Origin: Bacteroidota bacterium
Lineage (GTDB): Bacteria > Bacteroidota > Bacteroidia > Chitinophagales > Chitinophagaceae
NCBI GenBank assembly: GCA_029573235.1
Contig: JAKQGX010000008.1
Location: 33,452-97,451, forward strand
Length of the DNA: 64,000 nucleotides
Direction of reading: 5' to 3'
Part shown: piece after piece, positions 1 to 8,938 of the stretch
Layout: the number at the start of each line of letters is the position of its first letter
How positions within the stretch are numbered: position 1 is the first letter of the stretch
Notes under the pieces: model-generated
What the model was told of the DNA's origin: nothing
Seen by the model: only the letters and a program-made list of their open reading frames with translations
The model's database searches: none
Translations under genes and position numbers: made by a program

Positions 1-998
1 TGCATTTCGAGTGCTTTCGCTACTAATTTTTTGGAGCCGATATATATAGGTACACGTTGATGTAATTCTGCAGGCTCTACATCCAATACCCGTTGGTTGC
101 CGGTGCTGGATACCCCTCCGGCTGCTTCAATGATGAAGGACATAGGATTGCATTCATATTGCAAACGCAGTTTTCCATTTTTGTTTTTCTTATCGGCAGG
201 GTACATGAAGATGCCACCTTTTATCAACGTCCGGTGCATATCTGCTACCATCGAGCCAATATAGCGGTGCGAGTATGGACGGTCTTCTTCTTTGTTTTCT
301 TCCATGCAATAGTTTAGAAAAGCTCTGGTGCCATCGCTGTACTTGTTGGTGTTCCCTTGGTTTATCGAATAAATCTTGCCATTTTCTTTGCATTTCATGC
401 TCGGATGCGAAAGACAAAACTCGCCAATGGAGGGCTCTAATGTGAAGCCATTCACCCCCAGTTTGGTAGCATATACCATCATGGTGCTGGAGCCATAAAT
501 GACATATCCTGCTGCCATCAACTTATTACCAGGTTGCAAGAAATCAGCTTCTGTGCAAGGGCTGCCCAATGGACTTACTCGACGGTAAATAGAGAAGATG
601 GTGCCAATAGAAGCATTCACATCGATATTGGAAGAACCATCTAATGGGTCGAAGAGTACCACGTACTTTGAGTTTAATGAATACTCATCATCAAAGCTGA
701 TATGCTCATCGTTTTCTTCGGAGGCAATGCCGGCACACTCAGAGCTGTTTCGCAACACATTCACCAATGTCTGGTCGGCATATACATCGAGTTTCATTTG
801 CTCTTCTCCTTGCACATTGGTAGCCCCATGTGAGCCTAATATATCTACGAGTCCTGCTTTTAATACTTGTTTGTTGATAATCTTACAGGCTAGTCCGATG
901 TCTCTGAGAATGGCAGATAATTCCCCTGTTGCTTGAGGGAATTTACGGGTTTCCTGAATAGTGAATTCGTCGAGGGTAATCAGTTTACGTCCGGGCAT
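1..998 (-). CDS. fbp: Class 1 fructose-1,6-bisphosphatase, C-terminus cut by window edge
   Basis: The enzyme hydrolyses fructose 1,6-bisphosphate to fructose 6-phosphate in gluconeogenesis, in the cytoplasm. The translation starts MPGRKLITLDEF and carries the metal-binding, substrate-proximal motif DPLDGSSN near residues 117-124. It continues through the conserved ELHQRVP and YIGSK segment close to the C-terminus. About 332 codons are inside the window, so only a short tail is missing. The start is the ATG at 998, placed 23 nt downstream of a TAnnTTTG box at 1021-1028. It lies 86 bp beyond the flippase gene on the same strand but probably has its own promoter. The assignment to the classical class 1 family is secure from the motif set. 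Confidence 0.95.
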   Translation of the reverse strand, partial: MPGRKLITLDEFTIQETRKFPQATGELSAILRDIGLACKIINKQVLKAGLVDILGSHGATNVQGEEQMKLDVYADQTLVNVLRNSSECAGIASEENDEHISFDDEYSLNSKYVVLFDPLDGSSNIDVNASIGTIFSIYRRVSPLGSPCTEADFLQPGNKLMAAGYVIYGSSTMMVYATKLGVNGFTLEPSIGEFCLSHPSMKCKENGKIYSINQGNTNKYSDGTRAFLNYCMEENKEEDRPYSHRYIGSMVADMHRTLIKGGIFMYPADKKNKNGKLRLQYECNPMSFIIEAAGGVSSTGNQRVLDVEPAELHQRVPIYIGSKKLVAKALEM

Positions 999-1020
999 AA
1001 TATTTTATTTTTTTGTGCTG

Positions 1021-1028
1021 CAAAAGTA
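1021..1028 (-). promoter_or_regulatory. Bacteroidota -7 box for fbp
   Basis: On the minus strand this reads TACTTTTG, matching the Bacteroidota TAnnTTTG element. It lies 23 nt before the fbp start codon. No convincing -33 TTG was seen at the right distance. Confidence 0.6.
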
Positions 1029-1084
1029 TAAAACTAGGGCTATAGTATGAAACGGAGTTTGCCCTTTCGTGTAGTGCTATTCCG

Positions 1085-2509
1085 TTATTTTGAAGTGTGA
1101 TGGCGGCGAAGGGAAAAGAAAAGCAAGACGCCGCTCAACGTCATCGTAGCCAACATTCCCAACAACAAAATGAAATTACTTTTCAAAGACGTTTGTTGTA
1201 GCCCATAATACATCCCACCGATTATGGCTATCGAAGCCAACATGATTTTTACCCAATAGAAAGCCGGTATTAAAGACAACATTGACCTTCCAACCATCTT
1301 TGCCGTATAGTACAAGTAAAAAGCGGCTTGCAAATAGGTACTTATGACAAAGCTGAATGCAACACCCGGCAAGCCTATGAGCCTATACATAGGATACATC
1401 AGAACCACCGCCAAAAATAAATCAAGAAAGGCACCCAGGTTGATGATGTTTCCTTTTTGTCTTTTTTGCAACATGGTTGTAAATCCGTAGCACCGCAAAG
1501 GAATTACGCCGATAGCAAACATAAATACCGGTACTGCTGCTCGGTATTTTTCGGTGAATACAACATCAAATAGTTCATGCCTAAAAAACAATAGCCAAGC
1601 AAACAGTGGGAACACGATACCCGTTAATATCCTTGAGGCATAAAGCACCGTTTGAATGTCTTGTTCTTGGCTCTGACGATTATTGTCGCTGATGTGAATG
1701 AGTGCGGCACTGCTTACCGCACCTAATAATATCGGCAGAAACGGAATATCTATCGAGCCATTAAAATACACCGCAAACAAGGCTTTGGTGAGAAATAAGG
1801 AAAGGATAAACTTGTCAATGTACTTAAAGAGAAACTGGGATAAATCATACAGGTACATATGGAGCCAGTGCTTCTGCACGCTACGCATCGAAAGTATCGA
1901 TGATGATTCGATACCGCGCAATGCTATGATGAAAATGCGCACCACCGTCATCGTTTTTAAGGTTACTAATACGGTGAGTGCTGAAAACAAAGTACTGAGG
2001 CTATACGATTGCATTACAGCTACCACATGAATAACCACAAAGGCAATACTGTAAAGCAAATTGACGATTAATAACGAACGAAATTCTTTAAATATCAACA
2101 ACACACTTTCGGTTATCATCGATATCACATAAAGCCCAAAAAACAATCCTGCGGGCAACCAATCAATCTGGGTTTGGTATTGTTGAAAGAGAGCAAATGC
2201 AAGTGTGATAATGGTAATGAATGCAGCATAAAGCAACCTGTATCGATAGGAAATGGAACGGATAATATAAGCAAGCGAAGCCGCACTGTAAGATAAGGTA
2301 GCTACCTGAATGCCCACACCGGCAAGTGCTCCGAATAGGTATAGATACACCCAAAAACTTTGGTAGCTTCCGTAAGTGGCTTCGGGCAAAGCCCTCGACA
2401 AAAGCATCATAACCAATAGCGTTGATAGCGTAGGAAAGAACCGTATTAAAAAGATAAATGAGGAACTTTTTAACAGTGGTCTATTTTCGGCTCGAGGCAA
2501 ATTGCTCAC
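1085..2509 (-). CDS. Polysaccharide/lipopolysaccharide flippase-like membrane protein
   Basis: This 474-residue polytopic membrane protein has hydrophobic segments along its whole length, in the pattern of MATE/Wzx-type exporters that flip lipid-linked sugars across the inner membrane. The N-terminal region, with KSSSFIFLIRFFPTLSTLLV followed by SRALPEATYGSYQ, matches the usual first-helix region of Bacteroidota lipopolysaccharide biosynthesis flippases. The start is a GTG at 2509, which overlaps the end of the upstream acetyltransferase gene by 29 bp, implying translational coupling. Position behind YfhO and an O-acetyltransferase supports a cell-surface glycan role. The exact substrate cannot be read from the sequence. 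Confidence 0.8.
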   Translation of the reverse strand: MSNLPRAENRPLLKSSSFIFLIRFFPTLSTLLVMMLLSRALPEATYGSYQSFWVYLYLFGALAGVGIQVATLSYSAASLAYIIRSISYRYRLLYAAFITIITLAFALFQQYQTQIDWLPAGLFFGLYVISMITESVLLIFKEFRSLLIVNLLYSIAFVVIHVVAVMQSYSLSTLFSALTVLVTLKTMTVVRIFIIALRGIESSSILSMRSVQKHWLHMYLYDLSQFLFKYIDKFILSLFLTKALFAVYFNGSIDIPFLPILLGAVSSAALIHISDNNRQSQEQDIQTVLYASRILTGIVFPLFAWLLFFRHELFDVVFTEKYRAAVPVFMFAIGVIPLRCYGFTTMLQKRQKGNIINLGAFLDLFLAVVLMYPMYRLIGLPGVAFSFVISTYLQAAFYLYYTAKMVGRSMLSLIPAFYWVKIMLASIAIIGGMYYGLQQTSLKSNFILLLGMLATMTLSGVLLFFSLRRHHTSK

Positions 2510-3017
2510 ACGCTTCGCGGTTTAGTAGTTTAATAATACGCGCCGGATTGCCGGCAAGCACACAATAACCCTCGGGAAAACTTTTGGTCACTACACAGCC
2601 GGCACCCACTATGGTAAAGTCTCCCAGCACCACATTGGGCAATACCACCGCGTGGCTGCCCAACCAACAATGCTTGCCAATGCGAATGGGTTGTGCCTCG
2701 TCAAATGAATGGTTGTTGATAGCATTATGATTGGCAGAGATAATCGATACATGGGGGCCGATATTCGTATAGTCGCCAACCGATACACCATGCAAAGCAT
2801 TGATGTACACGTTGGGCGAATCGCCCGGATAGACTTGCTTTCCGCGTGTTACCATCTCCGGACATTTGATGGTGCTGGTATGATGAATAGCCCATTTCAC
2901 ACGAACATTTTGCCGAAGCAATTTTCTAAAAAGAAAATCGATCACATAAAAACTGAACGGCATATCCTCCCGTAAATGCAAGACTCTTTTTATAGATATG
3001 GATATGCGGTTGCTCAT
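2481..3017 (-). CDS. Hexapeptide-repeat acyl/acetyltransferase (WbbJ/LbetaH type)
   Basis: The 178-residue protein has a left-handed beta-helix acetyltransferase architecture. Hexapeptide-like repeats run from about residue 70 onward (INALHGVSVGDYTNIGP, then VVLPNVVLGDFTIVGAGCVV). SANHN is the typical active-site histidine segment, and the family signature LAGNPARIIK closes the domain. Such enzymes transfer acetyl groups from acetyl-CoA to sugars of surface polysaccharides. The gene sits 13 bp after yfhO and overlaps the flippase start, so the three are probably one operon. The acceptor sugar is unknown. Confidence 0.88.
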   Translation of the reverse strand: MSNRISISIKRVLHLREDMPFSFYVIDFLFRKLLRQNVRVKWAIHHTSTIKCPEMVTRGKQVYPGDSPNVYINALHGVSVGDYTNIGPHVSIISANHNAINNHSFDEAQPIRIGKHCWLGSHAVVLPNVVLGDFTIVGAGCVVTKSFPEGYCVLAGNPARIIKLLNREACEQFASSRK

Positions 3018-3030
3018 TTTGAATAGGCAA

Positions 3031-5526
3031 TTATAGGGCTACTTCAGACGCTGTTTCGGCAGTGCTTTTTTCTTTTCCCGTAAGTATAAAATACAAGGCT
3101 GCCACAAAAATCAATATTAAAATGATGTTGCTGTAAGTGGTCAGTTGGCTACCCAATGCATAGCTTTTGGGTTTAAAGTGGAAAGCAATTTCGTGTTTGC
3201 CCGCAGGAATTTTTAAAGCACGTAACACGTAGTTGGCTCTGAGGATGGTTGCCGGTTTCCCATCGATGGTGGCTTCCCATCCGTATGGATACCACACTTC
3301 AGAGAATACCGCAAGTCCGTCTTGGCTGTTGTTGGATACATAACTCAGGTCATTCAATCCGTATTTGGTGAGATGAATAGAGGCTGCACTGTCTTTGCCA
3401 AAACGATACCCTTTCAGTTCCTTAGCGTAGCTCTCACGCAATACAGCCGTAGTTTTTGAGTTGAATGGATTTGCCATTGTTGCGGTATCTCCTAATGCCG
3501 GTGCATTCAAAGCATGCATTTCATCATCTGCAGTAGCTACTGTTTTCGCTTCATTTACAAACCATGCATTACCGTTGGCTTCATGATTGGGTTGGAAGGC
3601 TACAGGCTGTTGCTGTTGTCCGGTTTGGAAGATGATATATTTTGCATTCAGCATGTTCAATACTTGCGCATTAAACTTGCCACCGGTTTGCACACCGCCC
3701 AATTGCATATCGATAAGATCTTGGTAAATTTCCATTTTAGCAGGAGAGTATCCGCCAATATTTTTAAAATGATAGGCAGAGATGGCATCGTTGTAGGTGC
3801 TTCTGGAAAGGTCTAATACACGGAAGTATGGGTCGGGATCTTTTAGGATTTCTGCATCCACCGGACGTGGAGTGAAAGCTGCTTCATACTCTGATTCTTC
3901 TTCGTAGTTGTCATCATTGAGGTAGTTTTTAGAAGCCGCAAACAAATCAATAAACACTAATATTCCGATACCGGCAACTAAAATGTTTTTGTTGATTTTA
4001 TCTTTCATGAAAGCCCAAAGCAAACCGGCTGCCAACAAGATATAGACGGCACTGGTCAAAGCACTTTTTGTAGCCAAGGCTTGGCGGTCGGCTTTGAGAG
4101 GCTCTAATAATTGTTTGGGTAATTGCGCATCTATAGCGGGATTGGAATAGTCGAAAAACATAGAACCACCGAAGGCAAATAACAAACACAATCCTGCGGT
4201 AATACCGGCAGCTATTTTCAGCTTCTTAAGGGCTTCATCTTTTGCTACAGTGCCTTTTGCAATTTCCATCAATCCCCACATGCCCAGCATTAGAAACAGC
4301 AATTGCGGCACCAGCAACACCATCGTTGGCGAGCGGAATTTGTTGTACATCGGCAAGTGGTCGAAAAGGAAATAATTAAAGGCTTTGAAATTGTCACCCC
4401 ACGACATCATAATGGTAATGGTACACACCGCCAGCATCCACCACTTGTGTTTGCTTTTTACAATGAAAGCACCTAATACAAATAAGAAACAGACAATGGC
4501 ACCAAAGTATATAGGCCCGGAGATACCCATGCGCTGCGGCCCCCAATACAAGGGTATGGAAGAAGTTTGTCCGCCAACGAGCGCTTCAGTTTCCGGTGCT
4601 TTTTCAATGGATTCGCTGGAAGAGCCACCATACAAGTAAGGTATCATCATACTGAAGGTCTCACCTATACCATTGCTCCACAAGAAGGCGTAATCTTTAT
4701 CCAACCCACCTGCTTTTTTGTTTTCTTTTTTGTTGCTTTTCAATTCACTCTCGCCACCACGCATAGTCACCTTTGCATATTCTTTGGTGGGAAGGATAAA
4801 AGACATACATGTACCTACGGATACTATCGCTACTACAATGGCTACGGCAGTGGCTATTATGAAATTTTTCAAACTGCCTTTTTCGGTAATAACCGATATC
4901 AATTTTGAAATGAAATAGCCGCCGAAAACAAAGAAGGAATAATAGAATACCTGAAAGTGATTGGTGCCTATCATCAATGCCAGGCTGACGCCCATCAACA
5001 AGGAACCCATCAACCAACGTTGCCGATAGATGAGTATCAAACCGGCTAATACCGCTGGCAGCCAGCCCATTGCCAATACTTTGGTTTCGTGCCCTACGGA
5101 TATGAGCACTATGGTATTGGTGGCAAAGGCATAAGCGAAAGAACCAATGACCGCTATCCAACGATCGATGCGCATCACGCTCATCAAGGCGTAAAAGCAA
5201 GCCATGGCAATGAAAAAGAAGTAGGCAGGCTTTACTAATATAGACGTGATCACCAATGCTATATTACCAACATAGTTATTAGAATGGGGGTAGCCAATGG
5301 TGTATGAGGGCATACCGCCAAACATGCTATTCGTCCAAAGTGGGTTAATGCCCGTAGAATCATAATATGTTTTGGACTGTTGGTACATCCCTTGCCAGTT
5401 CATCAAATCATGTTGTGCCAGCACCCTGCCTTGCAACGCCGGATAAGCATACAACAATGAAAACACGGCAAAGCCTGCAAGAATGAGCAAATGAGGGGTT
5501 AGTTTCTTAAAATCAATGGATCCCAT
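3031..5526 (-). CDS. YfhO family large membrane protein
   Basis: This 831-residue protein has a multi-spanning N-terminal two thirds, a soluble region of roughly 250 residues, and a final transmembrane helix before a short charged tail. The N-terminal pattern, a first helix followed by ALQGRVLAQHDLMNWQGMY and then NSMFGGMPSYTIGYPH, is typical of the YfhO family. YfhO proteins are distant relatives of GT-C glycosyltransferases; in Firmicutes one is linked to lipoteichoic-acid glycosylation, while the Bacteroidota members are uncharacterised. It heads the run yfhO, acetyltransferase, flippase. Family membership is clear; the reaction is inferred only from family and context. Confidence 0.85.
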   Translation of the reverse strand: MGSIDFKKLTPHLLILAGFAVFSLLYAYPALQGRVLAQHDLMNWQGMYQQSKTYYDSTGINPLWTNSMFGGMPSYTIGYPHSNNYVGNIALVITSILVKPAYFFFIAMACFYALMSVMRIDRWIAVIGSFAYAFATNTIVLISVGHETKVLAMGWLPAVLAGLILIYRQRWLMGSLLMGVSLALMIGTNHFQVFYYSFFVFGGYFISKLISVITEKGSLKNFIIATAVAIVVAIVSVGTCMSFILPTKEYAKVTMRGGESELKSNKKENKKAGGLDKDYAFLWSNGIGETFSMMIPYLYGGSSSESIEKAPETEALVGGQTSSIPLYWGPQRMGISGPIYFGAIVCFLFVLGAFIVKSKHKWWMLAVCTITIMMSWGDNFKAFNYFLFDHLPMYNKFRSPTMVLLVPQLLFLMLGMWGLMEIAKGTVAKDEALKKLKIAAGITAGLCLLFAFGGSMFFDYSNPAIDAQLPKQLLEPLKADRQALATKSALTSAVYILLAAGLLWAFMKDKINKNILVAGIGILVFIDLFAASKNYLNDDNYEEESEYEAAFTPRPVDAEILKDPDPYFRVLDLSRSTYNDAISAYHFKNIGGYSPAKMEIYQDLIDMQLGGVQTGGKFNAQVLNMLNAKYIIFQTGQQQQPVAFQPNHEANGNAWFVNEAKTVATADDEMHALNAPALGDTATMANPFNSKTTAVLRESYAKELKGYRFGKDSAASIHLTKYGLNDLSYVSNNSQDGLAVFSEVWYPYGWEATIDGKPATILRANYVLRALKIPAGKHEIAFHFKPKSYALGSQLTTYSNIILILIFVAALYFILTGKEKSTAETASEVAL

Positions 5527-5839
5527 ACTATTTTTTTGAAGTCGGAAAATTACTATTTCCTAAAACGATTTGCGAATATCTGCAAAATATTCTCTTTTAA
5601 GTGTTGCAACCATTAGTTGTTGATGAAACGACACCGGATATTCCTCAAATGTTTGCGCTTAAGAAGTTCACCCCTTTTACGCAAGATGGATGTTGGAAAA
5701 TAGAAGAATTACAGCAATTGACACATCTCCTAAGAATACCCTAAAATTTTTCAAATGCTATGTGTACCAACTATTACAGCCTCTATATCTTTTACTTTTG
5801 GCCCCAACTTTGCAACTTGCTTGCTTTTTTTACTTTTTT
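5527..5839. other. Intergenic region between divergent genes
   Basis: These 313 bases separate divergent yfhO and the barrel-protein gene. They hold the plus-strand promoter box at 5793-5800. A 47-codon open frame on the plus strand (5601-5744, GTG start, preceded by an in-frame TAA) has protein-like composition but no family I recognise. No RNA gene or terminator was seen. Confidence 0.5.
5793..5800 (+). promoter_or_regulatory. Bacteroidota -7 box for the barrel-protein gene
   Basis: TACTTTTG matches TAnnTTTG and lies 40 nt before the ATG at 5840. Its position makes any start codon upstream of 5800 unlikely, which decides the start in favour of 5840. Confidence 0.6.
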
Positions 5840-8788
5840 ATGACTTCATACAAGACGCTTTTTCTTACGCTTCTCGGCATTATGTTGCTCTCCAAGGGTT
5901 GGGCACAATCATTTTCGGTAACCGGCAAAGTGTTGGATGGCGCCGATAAATCTCCTTTAGTAGGTGCAACTGTTGTGCTTCTTTCTGCAAAAGATACTAA
6001 TAATACCTACGGTAGTGTAACGGAGGCTGATGGAACGTTTAAAATAGAGCATGCACCTTCCGGTAGCTACAATGTAAAGGTGCTGTATGTTGGTTTCGAA
6101 AATTTCCACCGCACTATCACGCTTTCACAAGCAATGGATTTGGGCACTATTACGTTGAAGCCATTAAGTACTCAATTGAAAAATGTAGATGTACGAGCCG
6201 AAGCGATACGGGCTACACAATCCGGCGATACCACCAGTTTTAATGCTGGTGCATATAAAGTAAATAAAGATGCAACTGCCGAAGACCTAATCAATAAAAT
6301 GCCCGGTATCTCTACACAAGATGGTACGCTGAAAGCCGGAGGGGAGGAAGTAAAGAAAGTATTAGTTGACGGAAAGCCTTTCTTCGGTGATGATCCCAAT
6401 GCAGCTATCAAAAATTTACCTGCAGAGATTATCGACAAGATTCAAGTATTCGACAAACTAAGCGACCAATCGCAACTGACCGGTTTTGATGATGGCAATG
6501 CATTAAAAACAATCAACATTATGACCAAACCCGGAAGGAACAATGGTCAATTTGGAAAGATATACGGAGGAATAGGCGACCGCGATTTTCGTTTTAATAA
6601 CACACTGTACCTAGCCGGTGGCAACTATAATTATTTCAAAGGTGCTCAGCGTATTTCTGTATTAGCGCTAACCAATAATATCAACCAACAAAATTTTTCA
6701 ACCGAAGACCTGACCGGCGTAATGAGTGCCTCTTCATCGGGCAGCCGCGGCGGGCGAGGCGGCATGGGTGGTCCCGGTGGACCGGGGGGCTTTGGTGGCG
6801 GTGTAGGTAGTTTCCTTGTTGGGCAACAAGGTGGTGTTACCAAAACCAATTCTATAGGCGTCAACTATAGTGATGAATGGGGAAAAAAGATAAAAGTTTC
6901 CGGCAGTTATTTTTTCAATAACACCGACAATGAAAATAATACCAGCCTTTTCAGAAGATACATGACACCATCGGATAGCGGTATGGTATATCAAGAGAAC
7001 AGCTATACCCATTCTAAAAATACCAATCATCGTGCGAACCTGAGAGTGGAGTATGAAATAGATTCTAATAACACCCTCATCATTACACCACGCATCAGCG
7101 TACAGCAAAATGAATATGCTAAAATGCTGAACGGTAGCACTACACTGCCCGGCAGCTTGGCGGTCAGCGCTACAGACAACAATACGCAATCAAAAAATTA
7201 TGGTCTCAACTTAGGTAACACCCTTGTGTATATGCACCGATTTGCTAAAAAAGGGCGCACCATTTCTTTGCATGCCAATACACAGTTTAATCATAGAGAC
7301 GGATCAGGTTCTCTACAGTCTTTAAATGAATATGCAAAAGGCGATACCGATGTTATCAACCAGCGCAACGAATTAGTAGGAAAAGAGTACACCTACTCGG
7401 GAAGCCTCAATTATACCGAGCCAATTACAAACAGCTCGCAGTTGATGGTGAACTACTCTCCTTCGTATGCAACTAATACATCGGACAAGAAAACCATGAA
7501 CGGAAACGGTAGTGGTGATTATATCCTTATGGATACACTTTTGTCCAATCAATACGACAATACTTATGTCACACAGCGAGGCGGACTGAGTTATCGTTTT
7601 TCTAAAGCCCAACTCCAGTTTTCGTTGGGCACCGATTACCAATATGCCACATTGGATGGTCAACAGGTTTTCCCCTATACCTTTCAATTACAAAAAAGTT
7701 TTTCCAATCTATTGCCCAATGCTTGGATGAATTACAAATTTTCCAAATCCAAAAACCTACGAGTAGTGTACAGAGCCAGTACCAGTGTGCCCAGTACCTC
7801 GCAGTTGCAAAGTGTGGTGGATAACTCCAATCCCTTATTGCTAAAAACCGGAAACCCTAATCTGTTGCAAAGCAATCGACATTTCAACATGGTACGATAC
7901 AGCAGTACCAATTCCACAAAGGCAACCAGTTTCAACTTCATGTTGTTTCAAAACTATACACAAAACTATATCGCCAATCAAACCATTATTCCTACAAAAG
8001 ATACGATGCTGAATGATGGGATTCGATTGAATGCCGGTAGTCAATTAGTAAAGCCGGTGAACCTTGATGGATATTACAATCTAAACAGCTTCATCAATTA
8101 TGGTATGCCGCTAAAAGGGCTAAAAACCAATTTGAATTTGAATGCCGGTGTCAATTACAGCCATACGCCGGGTATGATTAATCAAGACATCAACTACTCC
8201 AACAATTATGGGTTGAATGGTGGCATTGTACTCAGTAGCAACATTAGCGAAAACTTTGACTTTACCGTAGCTTACAACGCCAACTACAATGTGGTCAAAA
8301 ACACGCTTCAAAAGCAACTGAACAATAACTATTTTTCTCAAAACACATCATTACGGTTGAATTATATTTTCTTGGATGGATTTGTATTCAACACAACAGT
8401 GAACCATCAGTACTACTCCGGACTGTCGCAGGGTTACAACCAAAGCTATCTGTTATGGAATGCCGGCATGGGATATAAATTCTTAAGTGACCGCTCGTTG
8501 GATGTTCGGTTGAATGTATATGATATATTAAATCAAAACAGAGCCATTACTCGTAACGTTACCGAAACATATATCGAAGACAGCCGCACCAATATCTTGC
8601 AGCGCTACTTGATGCTCACAGCTACCTATACCTTGCGTCGCTTTGGAGGTAAAAAAATTAGTGAGCAAGAATTGGATAAGCGCATTGACAGCGATGGAGA
8701 AATTAAAGAAAGACAAAACTTCATGAAAGGAGGTAATATGCCACCACCATCTCATCGACCACCACATGGCGGCGGAATGGGCTTTTAA
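5840..8788 (+). CDS. TonB-receptor-like outer-membrane beta-barrel protein with carboxypeptidase-like N-terminal domain
   Basis: The 982-residue product begins with a signal peptide ending near GWAQ. Next comes a carboxypeptidase-regulatory-like beta-sandwich (VTGKVLDGADKSPLVGATVV) and a plug-like region (DLINKMPGIS, VKKVLVDGKPFFGDDP). A long stretch of aromatic-rich beta strands of the outer-membrane-beta-barrel family follows. The architecture resembles SusC-type transporters, but no SusD partner lies nearby. A glycine-rich insertion sits near residues 300-325, and the C-terminus is Pro/His/Gly-rich (about 15 residues). The frame stays open upstream to 5690, but the ATG at 5840 is preferred because it gives a clean signal peptide and lies downstream of the promoter box. 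The transported substrate is unknown. Confidence 0.88.
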   Translation: MTSYKTLFLTLLGIMLLSKGWAQSFSVTGKVLDGADKSPLVGATVVLLSAKDTNNTYGSVTEADGTFKIEHAPSGSYNVKVLYVGFENFHRTITLSQAMDLGTITLKPLSTQLKNVDVRAEAIRATQSGDTTSFNAGAYKVNKDATAEDLINKMPGISTQDGTLKAGGEEVKKVLVDGKPFFGDDPNAAIKNLPAEIIDKIQVFDKLSDQSQLTGFDDGNALKTINIMTKPGRNNGQFGKIYGGIGDRDFRFNNTLYLAGGNYNYFKGAQRISVLALTNNINQQNFSTEDLTGVMSASSSGSRGGRGGMGGPGGPGGFGGGVGSFLVGQQGGVTKTNSIGVNYSDEWGKKIKVSGSYFFNNTDNENNTSLFRRYMTPSDSGMVYQENSYTHSKNTNHRANLRVEYEIDSNNTLIITPRISVQQNEYAKMLNGSTTLPGSLAVSATDNNTQSKNYGLNLGNTLVYMHRFAKKGRTISLHANTQFNHRDGSGSLQSLNEYAKGDTDVINQRNELVGKEYTYSGSLNYTEPITNSSQLMVNYSPSYATNTSDKKTMNGNGSGDYILMDTLLSNQYDNTYVTQRGGLSYRFSKAQLQFSLGTDYQYATLDGQQVFPYTFQLQKSFSNLLPNAWMNYKFSKSKNLRVVYRASTSVPSTSQLQSVVDNSNPLLLKTGNPNLLQSNRHFNMVRYSSTNSTKATSFNFMLFQNYTQNYIANQTIIPTKDTMLNDGIRLNAGSQLVKPVNLDGYYNLNSFINYGMPLKGLKTNLNLNAGVNYSHTPGMINQDINYSNNYGLNGGIVLSSNISENFDFTVAYNANYNVVKNTLQKQLNNNYFSQNTSLRLNYIFLDGFVFNTTVNHQYYSGLSQGYNQSYLLWNAGMGYKFLSDRSLDVRLNVYDILNQNRAITRNVTETYIEDSRTNILQRYLMLTATYTLRRFGGKKISEQELDKRIDSDGEIKERQNFMKGGNMPPPSHRPPHGGGMGF

Positions 8789-8914
8789 TGAAGCACCTCC
8801 TTGAAAACTTGGTTTAGTATCCCATAACGACACGCTGGACTGGTGAGCAACCATACTTTGCTGCTATGAAAGTTGCTGCTTCGTGTTGGGCGCAATACAT
8901 ACCGCAGTTATAGT

Positions 8915-8922
8915 TACTTTTG
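8915..8922 (+). promoter_or_regulatory. Bacteroidota -7 box for the radical SAM gene
   Basis: TACTTTTG lies 17 nt before the ATG at 8939. It rules out the longer in-frame start at 8873, which would lie upstream of the promoter. Confidence 0.6.
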
Positions 8923-8938
8923 CGCTTTCAAACGGCAC

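Noticed and set aside
6720..6820. Gly-rich stretch in the barrel protein as a possible separate repeat element
   Set aside because: It keeps the reading frame and is common in this protein family, so it is a protein feature rather than a DNA element.
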